6,954 bases of DNA from JAKFDK01 sp036676195 (lineage in GTDB: Bacteria; Bacillota; Sulfobacillia; Symbiobacteriales; ZC4RG38): contig JAKFDK010000127.1 in assembly GCA_036676195.1 (NCBI GenBank), positions 1 to 6,954 on the forward strand. Reading direction: 5' to 3'. The first letter of the stretch is position 1. The number at the start of each line of letters is the position of its first letter. The notes below the pieces were generated by a model. It was not told where the DNA came from. It did no database searches and worked only from the letters and a program-made list of their open reading frames with translations. Shown here piece after piece: positions 1 through 6,699 of this stretch. The position numbers were made by a program, and so were the translations under genes.

Positions 1-1
1 C

Positions 2-127
2 CGGAAGGTCTTGAGTTGGCTCCAATCAATCGACATAGGCGAGGCCCCCTACCAAGCGGTATCTCGCCTACTTCGCGACAAAATTTCACTTATCCTGCTA
101 CGCCAGGGTGCGGAATGTGGGTACTAA
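2..127 (+). CDS. possible 3' end of an unidentified gene (partial, cut by window edge)
   Basis: One frame is open from the left edge to a TAA at 125-127 and gives 41 residues with a protein-like composition. It includes stretches such as SWLQSIDIGEAPYQAVSRLL and ends in RQGAECGY. No start lies inside the window, so this would be the C-terminal tail of a gene beginning to the left. I do not recognise the family. The segment is short enough to be open by chance, and the other two forward frames are also open for part of it. Treat it as a candidate only. Confidence 0.3.
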   Translation, partial: RKVLSWLQSIDIGEAPYQAVSRLLRDKISLILLRQGAECGY

Positions 128-233
128 CATGACCCCTTGCGGGTTTCCCCGATGTATTTTGATGTTGCCGATCAGAGGCAGCAGTCCCAGCGTGCGTACC
201 GCATATACTGCCGCAACCGGAGAACGAACCGAA

Positions 234-240
234 GAGGTGG
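234..240 (+). promoter_or_regulatory. ribosome binding site of the small ORF at 246
   Basis: The sequence GAGGTGG lies five bases before a GTG codon at 246. It matches the GGAGGTG-type anti-16S complement closely, and it decides the start of the small gene against the longer upstream extensions of the same frame, which have no comparable site. Confidence 0.5.
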
Positions 241-245
241 TGGCG

Positions 246-413
246 GTGCCGATTCGTGTCTACTGGGCCCCGCCAGGCCCAGAGGCCGAGGAAGCCTTAA
301 AGTGCTACTGGCGCAGGGCATACGAAATTGCGGATACACTATTGGCTGGTGACGACCGCCGGTGGACAGGTAACGAACAAGGGCCGTCCCAACACGGGTC
401 AGACAAGAGGTAG
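246..413 (+). CDS. small hypothetical protein (55 aa), GTG start
   Basis: The frame runs 55 codons from GTG 246 to TAG 411-413. The product begins VPIRVYWAPPGPEAEEALK and continues with a Tyr/Trp/Arg-rich, probably helical segment (residues about 13-35, containing CYWRRAYEIADTLL). It ends in a polar, Gly/Ser/Gln-rich tail of about 18 residues. There is no signal peptide, membrane segment or cysteine cluster. The frame stays open upstream to 108, but the only good Shine-Dalgarno site precedes 246, so I chose that start. It lies 100 bases from the convergent end of the Aer-like receptor gene and does not seem part of its operon. I do not recognise the family with certainty. The composition of the first 35 residues argues for a real peptide, but non-coding chance remains possible. 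Confidence 0.5.
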   Translation: MPIRVYWAPPGPEAEEALKCYWRRAYEIADTLLAGDDRRWTGNEQGPSQHGSDKR

Positions 414-513
414 AATCGGGCATTGCCGTGCTGGCTTCGCTCAAGCACCCATGCCGGGTGCACAACGGCAGCAGGGGCATCTGTGCTGCCCCCGCCGGGA
501 ATCTTCTGCGGAA

Positions 514-2472
514 TCAGGATGCCGAAGTCTGAAACCTCTCTGCCGTCCGGTAGGTAGCGTCGGCAATGCGGGAGAGTTCGGTGGCCGTCGCGGCCAGTTG
601 TTCGGTGGCCGCTCCATTGGACTGGGCAATCTCGCTCAGGTGAACGGCGTGGTCGCCGATATTCGCCAGGGTGGACCGCTGCTGCTCCATGGCAGCGGTG
701 ATGCGGCTGAGCAGGTCGCTGCTCTCCCGGGCGACTGCCTCAATCCGGTCCATGTCTGACGAAACTTCCGTCACGTTCTCCCCGGCCAGGTGTGCCTGGG
801 TGACGGCCTGCCGGACCAGCTCGGCAATCTCCTTGGCGGATTTGCCGGCACTGGCGGCCAGCTTGCCGACTTCTGTAGCGACCACGGCGAATCCGCGCCC
901 GTTTTCACCGGCCCGGGCAGCCTCAATGGCGGCGTTGAGGGACAGGAGGTTGGTCCGGTTGGCGATGCCTTCGATCACACCGTTGATCTGCTCGATGTGG
1001 TTACTGCTGGCGACGATGGATTGTACCACTTCCACCATCCGTTCCATTTTCGCGCGACCAGCATAAATCACCGAGACCGTTTCCATGGACTTGGCACTGG
1101 CGGTGACCGTACTGGCCGCAATCTCGCTGATGGTCTGGGCTGATGCCTGCACCGAAGAGGTCACCTGCTCGACGGTGGACATCTGGGTCCCGGCCCCGGC
1201 GGCAATCTCCTCGATGGCCCCGCTGACCTCGCCGGTGGCCGAGGCCAACTGGCCGGCATAGTTGCGCACTGTCACGATCGTCTCCGCCAGGGCCGCCAGC
1301 GCCGAGTTGAAATGGCTGCACAGGGCGGCCAGTTCCCCGGCGGCCCCGGTGCGAATTGGGTGCGTCAGATCACCGGTGGCCATGGCGCGGCTGGAGGCCA
1401 CCAGCTCCCGCAATAGCGCCGCCAGTTGTGCCGCGGCCGTCGCGGCGTTTTCCTGAGCGGAGCGGAATTTTCCTTCTGCCACGCTGCCCGTCACCTGGGT
1501 GGTCACGTCAAGCCGGCCTTCGGCCAGGGTGGCAAGTTGCTCATTAAGGGCATCGACCGTCGTTTCAATCTGATCGGCGGCGCGGTTGGCGGCCGTTTTG
1601 ACCCGACCCAGGTCGCCGGGCAGGGTTGAGACGATGCGGCGGCCAAGCTCGCCCCGGGCCAGGCCTTCCAGCATCTGCCCCATATCGGACATTGCCACTT
1701 CCACACCATCGAGGGCCCGGTTCATTGTCCTGGCGATGGCGGCAAACTGCGACCGCCCGTTCACCTCTACCCGTGCGGAGAGGTCGCCCTGCTCAAATGC
1801 ACCTATCACCCTGGCCAGGTCATCCAGCGGCCGGGTCAGCCATCCGCGTACCAGCCAGGCCAGTCCAATGGCGAGCAGTGCCCCCACAATCATCAGCCCC
1901 CAGAGCGCGGCCGCGGGGATTCCGACCGCAGCCCCGGCCAGCAGGCCCAGCGCCAGCAGGAGCGGCCAGCCGGTCACCAGGGCCAGTTGCCGATTGATCC
2001 CAAGGCGTTGCCCCGGGCCAATCTGCTTCTCAAAGGCGCCCAAGGTGTCCAATAGCCCCTGCTCACCGCCGCGCATGCGCTGGTAGAGCGCTTCAGCGGC
2101 GCGAATCTCGTCGCGGGTGGGTTTCTTGCGCACGGAGCGGTAGCGCATGGTCTTGCCATCCTGCACCACGGGTGAGACGAAAGCTTTGACCCAGTAGAAG
2201 TCACCGTTCTTACAGCGGTTCTTGACAAGCCCCGCCCAACGTTCACCGGCCTTCAGTGTACGCCACAAGTCGGCAAACGCCTCCGGCGGCATGTCCGGGT
2301 GGCGGACCAGGTTATGGCTCTTGCCAACCAGTTCCTCCTCTGTGAAGCCGGCCACCTGGCAGAACGAGGAGTTCGCCGTGGTGATAATCCCCCGCAGGTC
2401 GGTTTCTGAGATCAGCCGTTCTTCTGGCACATAGTCTCGCTCTGTGTTTGTGACCGGCAGGTTCACTTTCAT
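514..2472 (-). CDS. Aer-like PAS-HAMP methyl-accepting chemotaxis protein (aerotaxis/redox receptor)
   Basis: This is a 652-residue membrane chemoreceptor that should feed CheW/CheA. Residues 15-125 form a PAS domain very close to E. coli Aer. It contains HNLVRHPDMP (53-62), FADLW (66-70), W79 and KNGDFYWV (88-95). The residues known to matter for FAD binding in Aer (N34, R57, H58, D60, W79) fall at the same numbers here. A hydrophobic hairpin at about 165-207 has two membrane-spanning segments and no large periplasmic domain, as in Aer. A HAMP domain follows at about 208-260, then three further HAMP-like stretches up to about 402. The signalling domain has its hairpin tip at about 502-541 (TNLLSLNAAIEAARAGENGRG). 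No C-terminal NWETF-type pentapeptide is present. The ATG at 2472 is preferred over an in-frame GTG at 2511 because GGAGGG lies 10 bases upstream of it and because it keeps Aer numbering. FAD binding and redox or oxygen sensing are inferred from residue conservation. Confidence 0.95.
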   Translation of the reverse strand: MKVNLPVTNTERDYVPEERLISETDLRGIITTANSSFCQVAGFTEEELVGKSHNLVRHPDMPPEAFADLWRTLKAGERWAGLVKNRCKNGDFYWVKAFVSPVVQDGKTMRYRSVRKKPTRDEIRAAEALYQRMRGGEQGLLDTLGAFEKQIGPGQRLGINRQLALVTGWPLLLALGLLAGAAVGIPAAALWGLMIVGALLAIGLAWLVRGWLTRPLDDLARVIGAFEQGDLSARVEVNGRSQFAAIARTMNRALDGVEVAMSDMGQMLEGLARGELGRRIVSTLPGDLGRVKTAANRAADQIETTVDALNEQLATLAEGRLDVTTQVTGSVAEGKFRSAQENAATAAAQLAALLRELVASSRAMATGDLTHPIRTGAAGELAALCSHFNSALAALAETIVTVRNYAGQLASATGEVSGAIEEIAAGAGTQMSTVEQVTSSVQASAQTISEIAASTVTASAKSMETVSVIYAGRAKMERMVEVVQSIVASSNHIEQINGVIEGIANRTNLLSLNAAIEAARAGENGRGFAVVATEVGKLAASAGKSAKEIAELVRQAVTQAHLAGENVTEVSSDMDRIEAVARESSDLLSRITAAMEQQRSTLANIGDHAVHLSEIAQSNGAATEQLAATATELSRIADATYRTAERFQTSAS

Positions 2473-2482
2473 CCCATGGTCG

Positions 2483-2488
2483 CCCTCC
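2483..2488 (-). promoter_or_regulatory. ribosome binding site of the Aer-like receptor
   Basis: On the minus strand GGAGGG sits 10 bases before the ATG at 2472. The alternative in-frame GTG at 2511 has no usable Shine-Dalgarno sequence at a normal distance, so this site supports the shorter 652-residue product. Confidence 0.6.
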
Positions 2489-2521
2489 AGGTGGTGCTTT
2501 GTGGTGTGCACTCCAAACTCT

Positions 2522-2561
2522 TGTATAAACCCAACTTACCTCCGTCAAAACGACGTGTCAA
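2522..2561 (-). promoter_or_regulatory. possible promoter region of the Aer-like receptor gene
   Basis: Read on the minus strand, this AT-rich stretch contains a perfect TTGACA (2561-2556). A weak TAAGTT lies 17 bases downstream at 2538-2533. An overlapping alternative pairs TTTGAC (2549-2544) with TATACA (2527-2522) at 16 bases. The two TTGAC cores lie 13 bases apart, and CGTC-N5-GACG (2543-2555) forms a small inverted repeat between them. No clear sigma-D flagellar-type element was seen. Which pair is used cannot be decided by eye. Confidence 0.35.
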
Positions 2562-2694
2562 TATATAGTTATAAAATGTTTAATAAAAGAACATCACCAG
2601 CGCCCACGCCCTGCTCTACCCGGCTCAGCGGCTGAACCAGGGCGCCCTCCGGCGAGCGTTACTGGCTGGGCATCGGGCGGTCTTCGCCTCCAGA

Positions 2695-3942
2695 ATGTTG
2701 CTGGCGGTAGAAGGCCGAAAGCAGATTCTTAGGCATGGCCAACAGGCCAGACTTTCACCTAAAGACCACTACGGCAAGGCGTACTGGCTCATGAAGACCC
2801 AATATGACCTGGGCCTGAGCAAGATCTACGAACTGGTGATCAACGCCAACCCCAGCTATGCCTTCCTCTTAGAGAATAACACCCTCCTGCAGAACAAGTT
2901 CGTGGCGGCACACGTGTTTGGCCATAGCGACTTCTTCAAGAACAACACCTGGTTCGGTGAGACCAACCGCACCATGGTGGATGTGGTCTCTGAGCATGCC
3001 CGGCGGATCCGCGAATATAGCCAGTCCGAGGGCCAGTCCGAGGTGGAACATTTCCTGGACGCCGTCCTGTCCATTGCTGATCACATCGACCCGTACCCCC
3101 AGCGGGAGCCACCGGTCAGAAGCGAAAACCGCAAGACTGAGCACCCGTACCAGGATCTGTTTCCCCGCGAGCGCCCGGTTGCCCGCCGGCCAGAGCGCAA
3201 GGCGCAGCGGATTCCGCCCCGGCCGGAGCAAGATCTGCTGCGCTTCTTGCTAAAGTACGCCGACCACCTGGAAGACTGGCACCGGGACGTGCTGACCATT
3301 GTGCGGGAGGAGACACTTTACTTCATCCCGCAGATGATGACCAAGATCATGAATGAGGGCTGGGCCACCTACTGGCACCTGAGCCTGATGCGGGAAGCCG
3401 GTCTGACCAACCAGGAATTCACCGAGTTTGCCCGCCTGCACAGTTCCGTGTGCACCCCTGGTGGCACCCGCCTGAACCCGTATTACGTGGGCCTGGCCAT
3501 GTGGAAGGACATTGAGGAGCGCTTCGGGCGGGAGAAGCTGTTCGAGGTGCGGGAACTGGAGAACGACGTATCGTTCATTCGGCTGTATCTGACCGAGCAA
3601 CTGGTGCAAGACCTCGATCTGTTTCTGTTCCAACTGGAAGAGGACGAGTGGACAGTGACCAGCAAGAACTGGGAGCGGGTCCGGGATGCGATCTGCAACC
3701 AGATGACGAATTTCGGCTTTCCTCTGATCACCGTAGAAGACGGTGACTACCGCGGCCGGAGGGAACTGTTCATGCGGCATCACTTTGAAGGGCGGGAGCT
3801 TGACTTACTCTACGCCGAGCGTACCCTGCAGCATATCTATAGCATCTGGCTGCGGCCGGTCCACCTGGAGACAGCGGTAAACGGGCACACCGTGACCCTT
3901 TCCTGCGAGGGCGACAAGGTAACTCGGCACGTGCAGCAATAG
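2695..3942 (+). CDS. spoVR: SpoVR family protein (stage V sporulation protein R), N-terminus atypical
   Basis: This 415-residue soluble protein has the hallmark SpoVR blocks in order. They are GKAYWLMKTQYDLGLSKIYELVIN (27-50), AHVFGHSDFFKNN (72-84, with an HxxxH at 73-77), FLDAVLSIADHIDPY (120-134), IVREETLYFIPQM (202-214), KIMNEGWATYWH (217-228), RLNPYYVGL (259-267), EVRELENDVSFIR (284-296) and RELDLLYAERTLQHIY (367-382). It ends with the family-type RPVHLE tail. A charged, low-conservation linker fills about 136-180. SpoVR is known from spore cortex formation in Bacillus, but its biochemical activity is not settled; a metal-related role for HxxxH is only inference. Most family members carry several dozen more residues before the GKAY block. 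The frame here is open back to 2587 but has no ATG, GTG or TTG before 2695, and ATG 2695 has no Shine-Dalgarno site. The 5' end may therefore be truncated or rearranged. A strong terminator follows 10 bases after the stop. Confidence 0.93.
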   Translation: MLLAVEGRKQILRHGQQARLSPKDHYGKAYWLMKTQYDLGLSKIYELVINANPSYAFLLENNTLLQNKFVAAHVFGHSDFFKNNTWFGETNRTMVDVVSEHARRIREYSQSEGQSEVEHFLDAVLSIADHIDPYPQREPPVRSENRKTEHPYQDLFPRERPVARRPERKAQRIPPRPEQDLLRFLLKYADHLEDWHRDVLTIVREETLYFIPQMMTKIMNEGWATYWHLSLMREAGLTNQEFTEFARLHSSVCTPGGTRLNPYYVGLAMWKDIEERFGREKLFEVRELENDVSFIRLYLTEQLVQDLDLFLFQLEEDEWTVTSKNWERVRDAICNQMTNFGFPLITVEDGDYRGRRELFMRHHFEGRELDLLYAERTLQHIYSIWLRPVHLETAVNGHTVTLSCEGDKVTRHVQQ

Positions 3943-3952
3943 CAAGTAAGCC

Positions 3953-3988
3953 AAACCGGCCCTTCCCAGGCGGGAAGGGCCGGTTTTT
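3953..3988 (+). terminator. strong intrinsic terminator after spoVR, possibly bidirectional
   Basis: A 12-bp perfect GC-rich stem (3956-3967 with 3972-3983) has a four-base loop and is extended by three A-T pairs. On the plus strand it runs directly into five T residues (3984-3988). It begins 10 bases after the spoVR stop. On the minus strand the same hairpin lies just past the stop of the converging dCache receptor gene, but only three T residues follow there, so it should be weaker in that direction. Confidence 0.9.
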
Positions 3989-3995
3989 CCTCGGT

Positions 3996-6263
3996 TTATA
4001 CCTTAAACCTTGCCACCTGCTGTTGCAGATCATGGGCAATGTTCGCCAGGTTGCGGGCCGATGCAGCCACCTCTTCCGAGGAAGCCGTCAGCTCTTCTAC
4101 CGATGCGGAAACCTCTTCAGCGGCGGCCGCATTTCCTTGTGAAACATCAGCGATCTGTACCGTAGTTTGAGTGGCCTGGGTGGCGCCGGCCGCCATCTCT
4201 TCCGTTGCCGCCGTATTTTCCTCTGTTAACGCTGCCAGAGCGTCGAATGCTTGCACCACGCTGTTCGCATCCCCCTGCACTTGCATCGCTGCTCGGGCGA
4301 TCCCCTGCACGTCTGCCGCTGCCTTTTCCACTGTCTCCCGGATATCCTGCAGCGAACGGCCTGCCTGAGCCGCCAGGTCAGTGCCGCGCTCCACCTCAGT
4401 TGTGCCTGCCGCCATCGTCTGCACAGCTTTGGCCGTCTGCTCCTGGATGGTCTGGATCAGTCTGGCGATCTCTTTGGCCGAGCGATCAGACCGTTCGGCC
4501 AGTTTGCGCACTTCATCGGCCACCACCGCAAAGCCACGGCCGTGCTCACCGGCACGGGCTGCTTCAATGGCAGCATTCAGCGCCAGCAGGTTGGTTTGTT
4601 CGGCAATTCCCGAGATCACCGCGGTGATCTCCCCGATCTGCCCAGACAGTTGCGCCAGACCCTTGATCTGCGTTGCCGACTCGCCGACGACCTGGCGGAT
4701 GTGCTCCATGCCTTCCACAGCACGGTTGACTACACCCGCCCCGTCCCGCGCCACCTGGGCGGCCCGGTTGGTGCCATCCGCCACACCGCCGGCATCCGCT
4801 GCCATCGCCTTCAGAGCGTCAACGGCCCGGTTCAGCAGTTCGGCGGCTTGCTGAACCTCGGCAGTCGACTGGTTGGCGCCGGTGGCAATCTGCTGGATCG
4901 TTTGCTGCAGTTGCTCCATGGTACGGCTGACTTCATCCGCTGCCCGAGCCTGTTCGCTGGCGCCTCCGGCGACCTGACCCACCGCCTGGGCAGCGCCCTG
5001 GGCCACCTGAGCCGATTGATCCGACGCGGCTGACAGTTCTTCGGATACGGTCAGCACCGACTGGACAGAACCCTTGAGTTGTTGGATCAGGCTGCGCAGG
5101 GTATTCGTAAAGGCGTTAAACGCCAGCGCTACCTGCCCTATCTCGTCGCCGGATATCACGGTAATCTGTTGAGTGAGGTCCGCCTCGCCGCTGGCCAGCA
5201 CCTCCAACTGTTCCTTCAGCCGGCGGATGGGTTTGGAGATCGACCGGGATAGCAGCCACGAACCCAACAACACCACACCGGCCGTCAGTAGCAGCAGCAT
5301 GATCGCCGTGCGAATCTGCGCGGTGACCTGGCGGTCGACGACCACAGAGTCCTGTTCAATGACCACCCCCCAGTTCACCGGCGAAACCAGTTGGAATACC
5401 CCGTGAACCTGAGTGCCGACAGGATCAGCGTAGCGGGTGATCTGGCCCGCCTGACCTGTCTGAATGCCGGCCAATACCGGCGTCTTGAGGTTCAGGTTCG
5501 TGTCATTCGTGTTGTTCCACGCCGGTGGCCTGACCAGAAACCCACCGGCACGGCTGACGAGATAAGCTCGGGTATGCTGCTGATCCAATCCCTGGGCCAG
5601 CATATTCCTAAGTACATTGGCATTCAGTGAACCGAAGAATACCCCGACCATCTGGTTACCCTGTTTCACGGGTGCCGCCATGTTCACAACCAGGTTCCCG
5701 GTGGCCCGAGAAATCGTGGGATCTGCTATGAAGGCTTTACCGCTCATTGCTGCCTTGAAATAGTCACGGTCACTGACCGTAATACTGGCCATTTGCTCCT
5801 CCGTGAGGGTGGAGCCGATCAGTTTTCCATCCGGACCGGCCAGGTTGAAGTTTTCAAAAGGTAGGTATCCGGCGGCTACCAGGGGCCGTAACCAGGCGCT
5901 GACCGCCGGGCCCTCCATGGCCACTACCCGGGCATCTACGGCCAGGGTCTGAACGGTTCCCTGATGGGCAGTCAGCCACTCCCCCAGCAGAGTGGCCTTG
6001 CCGTCAAGGGCAGTCTGCATGGTCTGCATGGCGCTGGATTCCAACTGGCTGTTCAGTTGGCGGATGTCCGCGAAACTCTTGACGCCCAGTGGGACCAGGG
6101 ACAAGAGCAGGGTGAGTACCAGGAGTTTCGTGCCCAGGCCGACCTGCGTCAGGCGATTTCGGGTGCGGCCAGGCGCCGGCGGACGCAGTTCCTGTTTATT
6201 GGCGGGATTCATGGCTGCGGTCAGTTTCTTTTCAGGATGTTTGGGTCCTTCTTGACGGATCAT
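3996..6263 (-). CDS. dCache-HAMP methyl-accepting chemotaxis protein
   Basis: This is a 755-residue transmembrane chemoreceptor. A basic cytoplasmic N-terminus of about 45 residues precedes membrane segment 1 (about 46-63). An extracellular double-Cache sensor fills about 64-315 and includes the typical SDRDYFKAAMSGKAFIADP (164-182) and NLVVNMAAPVK (190-200) blocks. Membrane segment 2 (about 319-338), a HAMP domain (about 339-392) and a long coiled-coil signalling domain follow. The tip is canonical: GIAEQTNLLALNAAIEAAR (552-570), then GRGFAVVADEVRKLAERS (575-592). Alanine- and glutamate-rich helices on both sides hold the likely methylation sites. I see no CheR-binding pentapeptide. The Cache domain does not show an obvious amino-acid-binding Y-R-W-Y motif, so the ligand is unknown. 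The ATG at 6263 has GAGGAG 10 bases upstream. Expression is predicted to be gated by the c-di-GMP riboswitch in its leader. Confidence 0.97.
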   Translation of the reverse strand: MIRQEGPKHPEKKLTAAMNPANKQELRPPAPGRTRNRLTQVGLGTKLLVLTLLLSLVPLGVKSFADIRQLNSQLESSAMQTMQTALDGKATLLGEWLTAHQGTVQTLAVDARVVAMEGPAVSAWLRPLVAAGYLPFENFNLAGPDGKLIGSTLTEEQMASITVSDRDYFKAAMSGKAFIADPTISRATGNLVVNMAAPVKQGNQMVGVFFGSLNANVLRNMLAQGLDQQHTRAYLVSRAGGFLVRPPAWNNTNDTNLNLKTPVLAGIQTGQAGQITRYADPVGTQVHGVFQLVSPVNWGVVIEQDSVVVDRQVTAQIRTAIMLLLLTAGVVLLGSWLLSRSISKPIRRLKEQLEVLASGEADLTQQITVISGDEIGQVALAFNAFTNTLRSLIQQLKGSVQSVLTVSEELSAASDQSAQVAQGAAQAVGQVAGGASEQARAADEVSRTMEQLQQTIQQIATGANQSTAEVQQAAELLNRAVDALKAMAADAGGVADGTNRAAQVARDGAGVVNRAVEGMEHIRQVVGESATQIKGLAQLSGQIGEITAVISGIAEQTNLLALNAAIEAARAGEHGRGFAVVADEVRKLAERSDRSAKEIARLIQTIQEQTAKAVQTMAAGTTEVERGTDLAAQAGRSLQDIRETVEKAAADVQGIARAAMQVQGDANSVVQAFDALAALTEENTAATEEMAAGATQATQTTVQIADVSQGNAAAAEEVSASVEELTASSEEVAASARNLANIAHDLQQQVARFKV

Positions 6264-6273
6264 AATGGTTTAT

Positions 6274-6279
6274 CTCCTC
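6274..6279 (-). promoter_or_regulatory. ribosome binding site of the dCache receptor
   Basis: GAGGAG on the minus strand lies 10 bases before the ATG at 6263. It supports that start over the internal ATG at residue 18. Confidence 0.7.
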
Positions 6280-6374
6280 TTCAATCAAGGCGGACTATGG
6301 GACTGCAAGTGCTTTGACTATCCGTTTTACTCTACGTAGATGTGGTCCCGGGCCTGGGCTTGTTGTGCGTTTAC

Positions 6375-6404
6375 AAAAAGCAAAGCTCCCCCACATGGGA
6401 GAGC
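6375..6404 (-). terminator. intrinsic terminator forming the riboswitch expression platform
   Basis: On the minus strand GCTCTCCC (6404-6397), the loop ATGT and GGGGGAGC (6392-6385) form an 8-bp GC-rich hairpin with one G-U pair. It is followed by TTTGCTTTTT (6384-6375). It lies just after the c-di-GMP aptamer and about 110 bases before the start codon, so it acts inside the leader and not after a gene. Its 5' arm can pair alternatively with the P1 3' strand of the aptamer. Confidence 0.85.
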
Positions 6405-6412
6405 CAACGTCA

Positions 6413-6511
6413 CCCCCATATTCGGCAGCCCGGCTGGCATGGGGTTAACCCCGTAGCCCCGTGGCTTTGCGGCCCCGTCTTTCAACGGGTGTGCCTTTAT
6501 CGGTATAGGAA
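6413..6511 (-). ncRNA. cyclic di-GMP-I (GEMM-I) riboswitch aptamer
   Basis: The minus strand reads through the conserved GEMM-I core in order. It begins with CCGATAAAGGC. A six-pair stem capped by a GAAA tetraloop (loop at 6483-6480) follows, then CCGCAAAGCC (6472-6463). Next come CTA and AUG receptor-like elements around a GGGG-TTAA-CCCC stem-loop (6452-6441), and GCCGGGCTGCCG near the 3' end. P1 is CCUAUA (6509-6504) with UAUGGG (6420-6415), extendable by G-U pairs. The aptamer lies upstream of, and in the same orientation as, the dCache chemoreceptor gene, a common target class for this riboswitch. The P1 3' strand AUAUGGGGG (6421-6413) can also pair over nine bases with CUCCCAUGU (6401-6393) of the terminator. 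That predicts ligand-induced termination (an OFF switch). The family call rests on motif recognition; the switching direction is inferred from the pairing. Confidence 0.92.
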
Positions 6512-6542
6512 AAGCTATAGGATTTCTTGCGGCGCCAAATTG

Positions 6543-6571
6543 ATTATATGGCAACAAACGCAATGCGTCTG
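6543..6571 (-). promoter_or_regulatory. promoter of the riboswitch-dCache receptor transcript
   Basis: The minus strand has a perfect TATAAT (6548-6543), which would start the RNA near 6536, about 25 bases before the aptamer. Seventeen bases upstream lies CAGACG (6571-6566), a poor -35 that keeps only the GAC core. No extended -10 TG is present. The position relative to the aptamer makes the -10 convincing. The weak -35 suggests low basal strength or an activator. Confidence 0.6.
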
Positions 6572-6699
6572 CCGGAATTTGTCCAGGCCCGCGGGTATTT
6601 GTGCCTTTTCTAAACCCCGACTTAAACCGGAAAGGTGGCCAATCCGGATTTACCACAAGAACACATCCGGGCGATGGTTATGGAGCCATAACGTACCGG

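Noticed and set aside
172..480. 102-codon minus-strand frame overlapping the small ORF
   Set aside because: No ribosome binding site, odd composition, and it opposes the frame that has a good site at 234.
445..492. Hairpins after the Aer-like receptor gene (GCACCC/GGGTGC and GGGGCA/TGCCCC) as an intrinsic terminator
   Set aside because: The stems are only six pairs and no T-run follows on the minus strand, so I could not call a terminator; the true end of this transcript is not visible.
2555..2600. Sporulation sigma-E or sigma-K promoter in front of spoVR
   Set aside because: The AT-rich stretch contains ATA-like pieces but no convincing pair of -35 and -10 elements at the right spacing.
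3250..3783. 177-codon minus-strand frame inside spoVR
   Set aside because: It is an antisense shadow of a clearly conserved coding frame, a usual effect of GC-rich codon use; no ribosome binding site or recognisable domain.
4251..5033. 260-codon plus-strand frame inside the dCache receptor
   Set aside because: Antisense shadow of the alanine/glutamate-rich signalling helices; composition rich in His, Leu, Cys and Arg without any family pattern.
6327..6656. Open frame of 109 codons on the minus strand upstream of the dCache receptor
   Set aside because: It runs straight through the riboswitch aptamer, terminator and promoter; the RNA structures explain the sequence conservation and the peptide looks non-biological.
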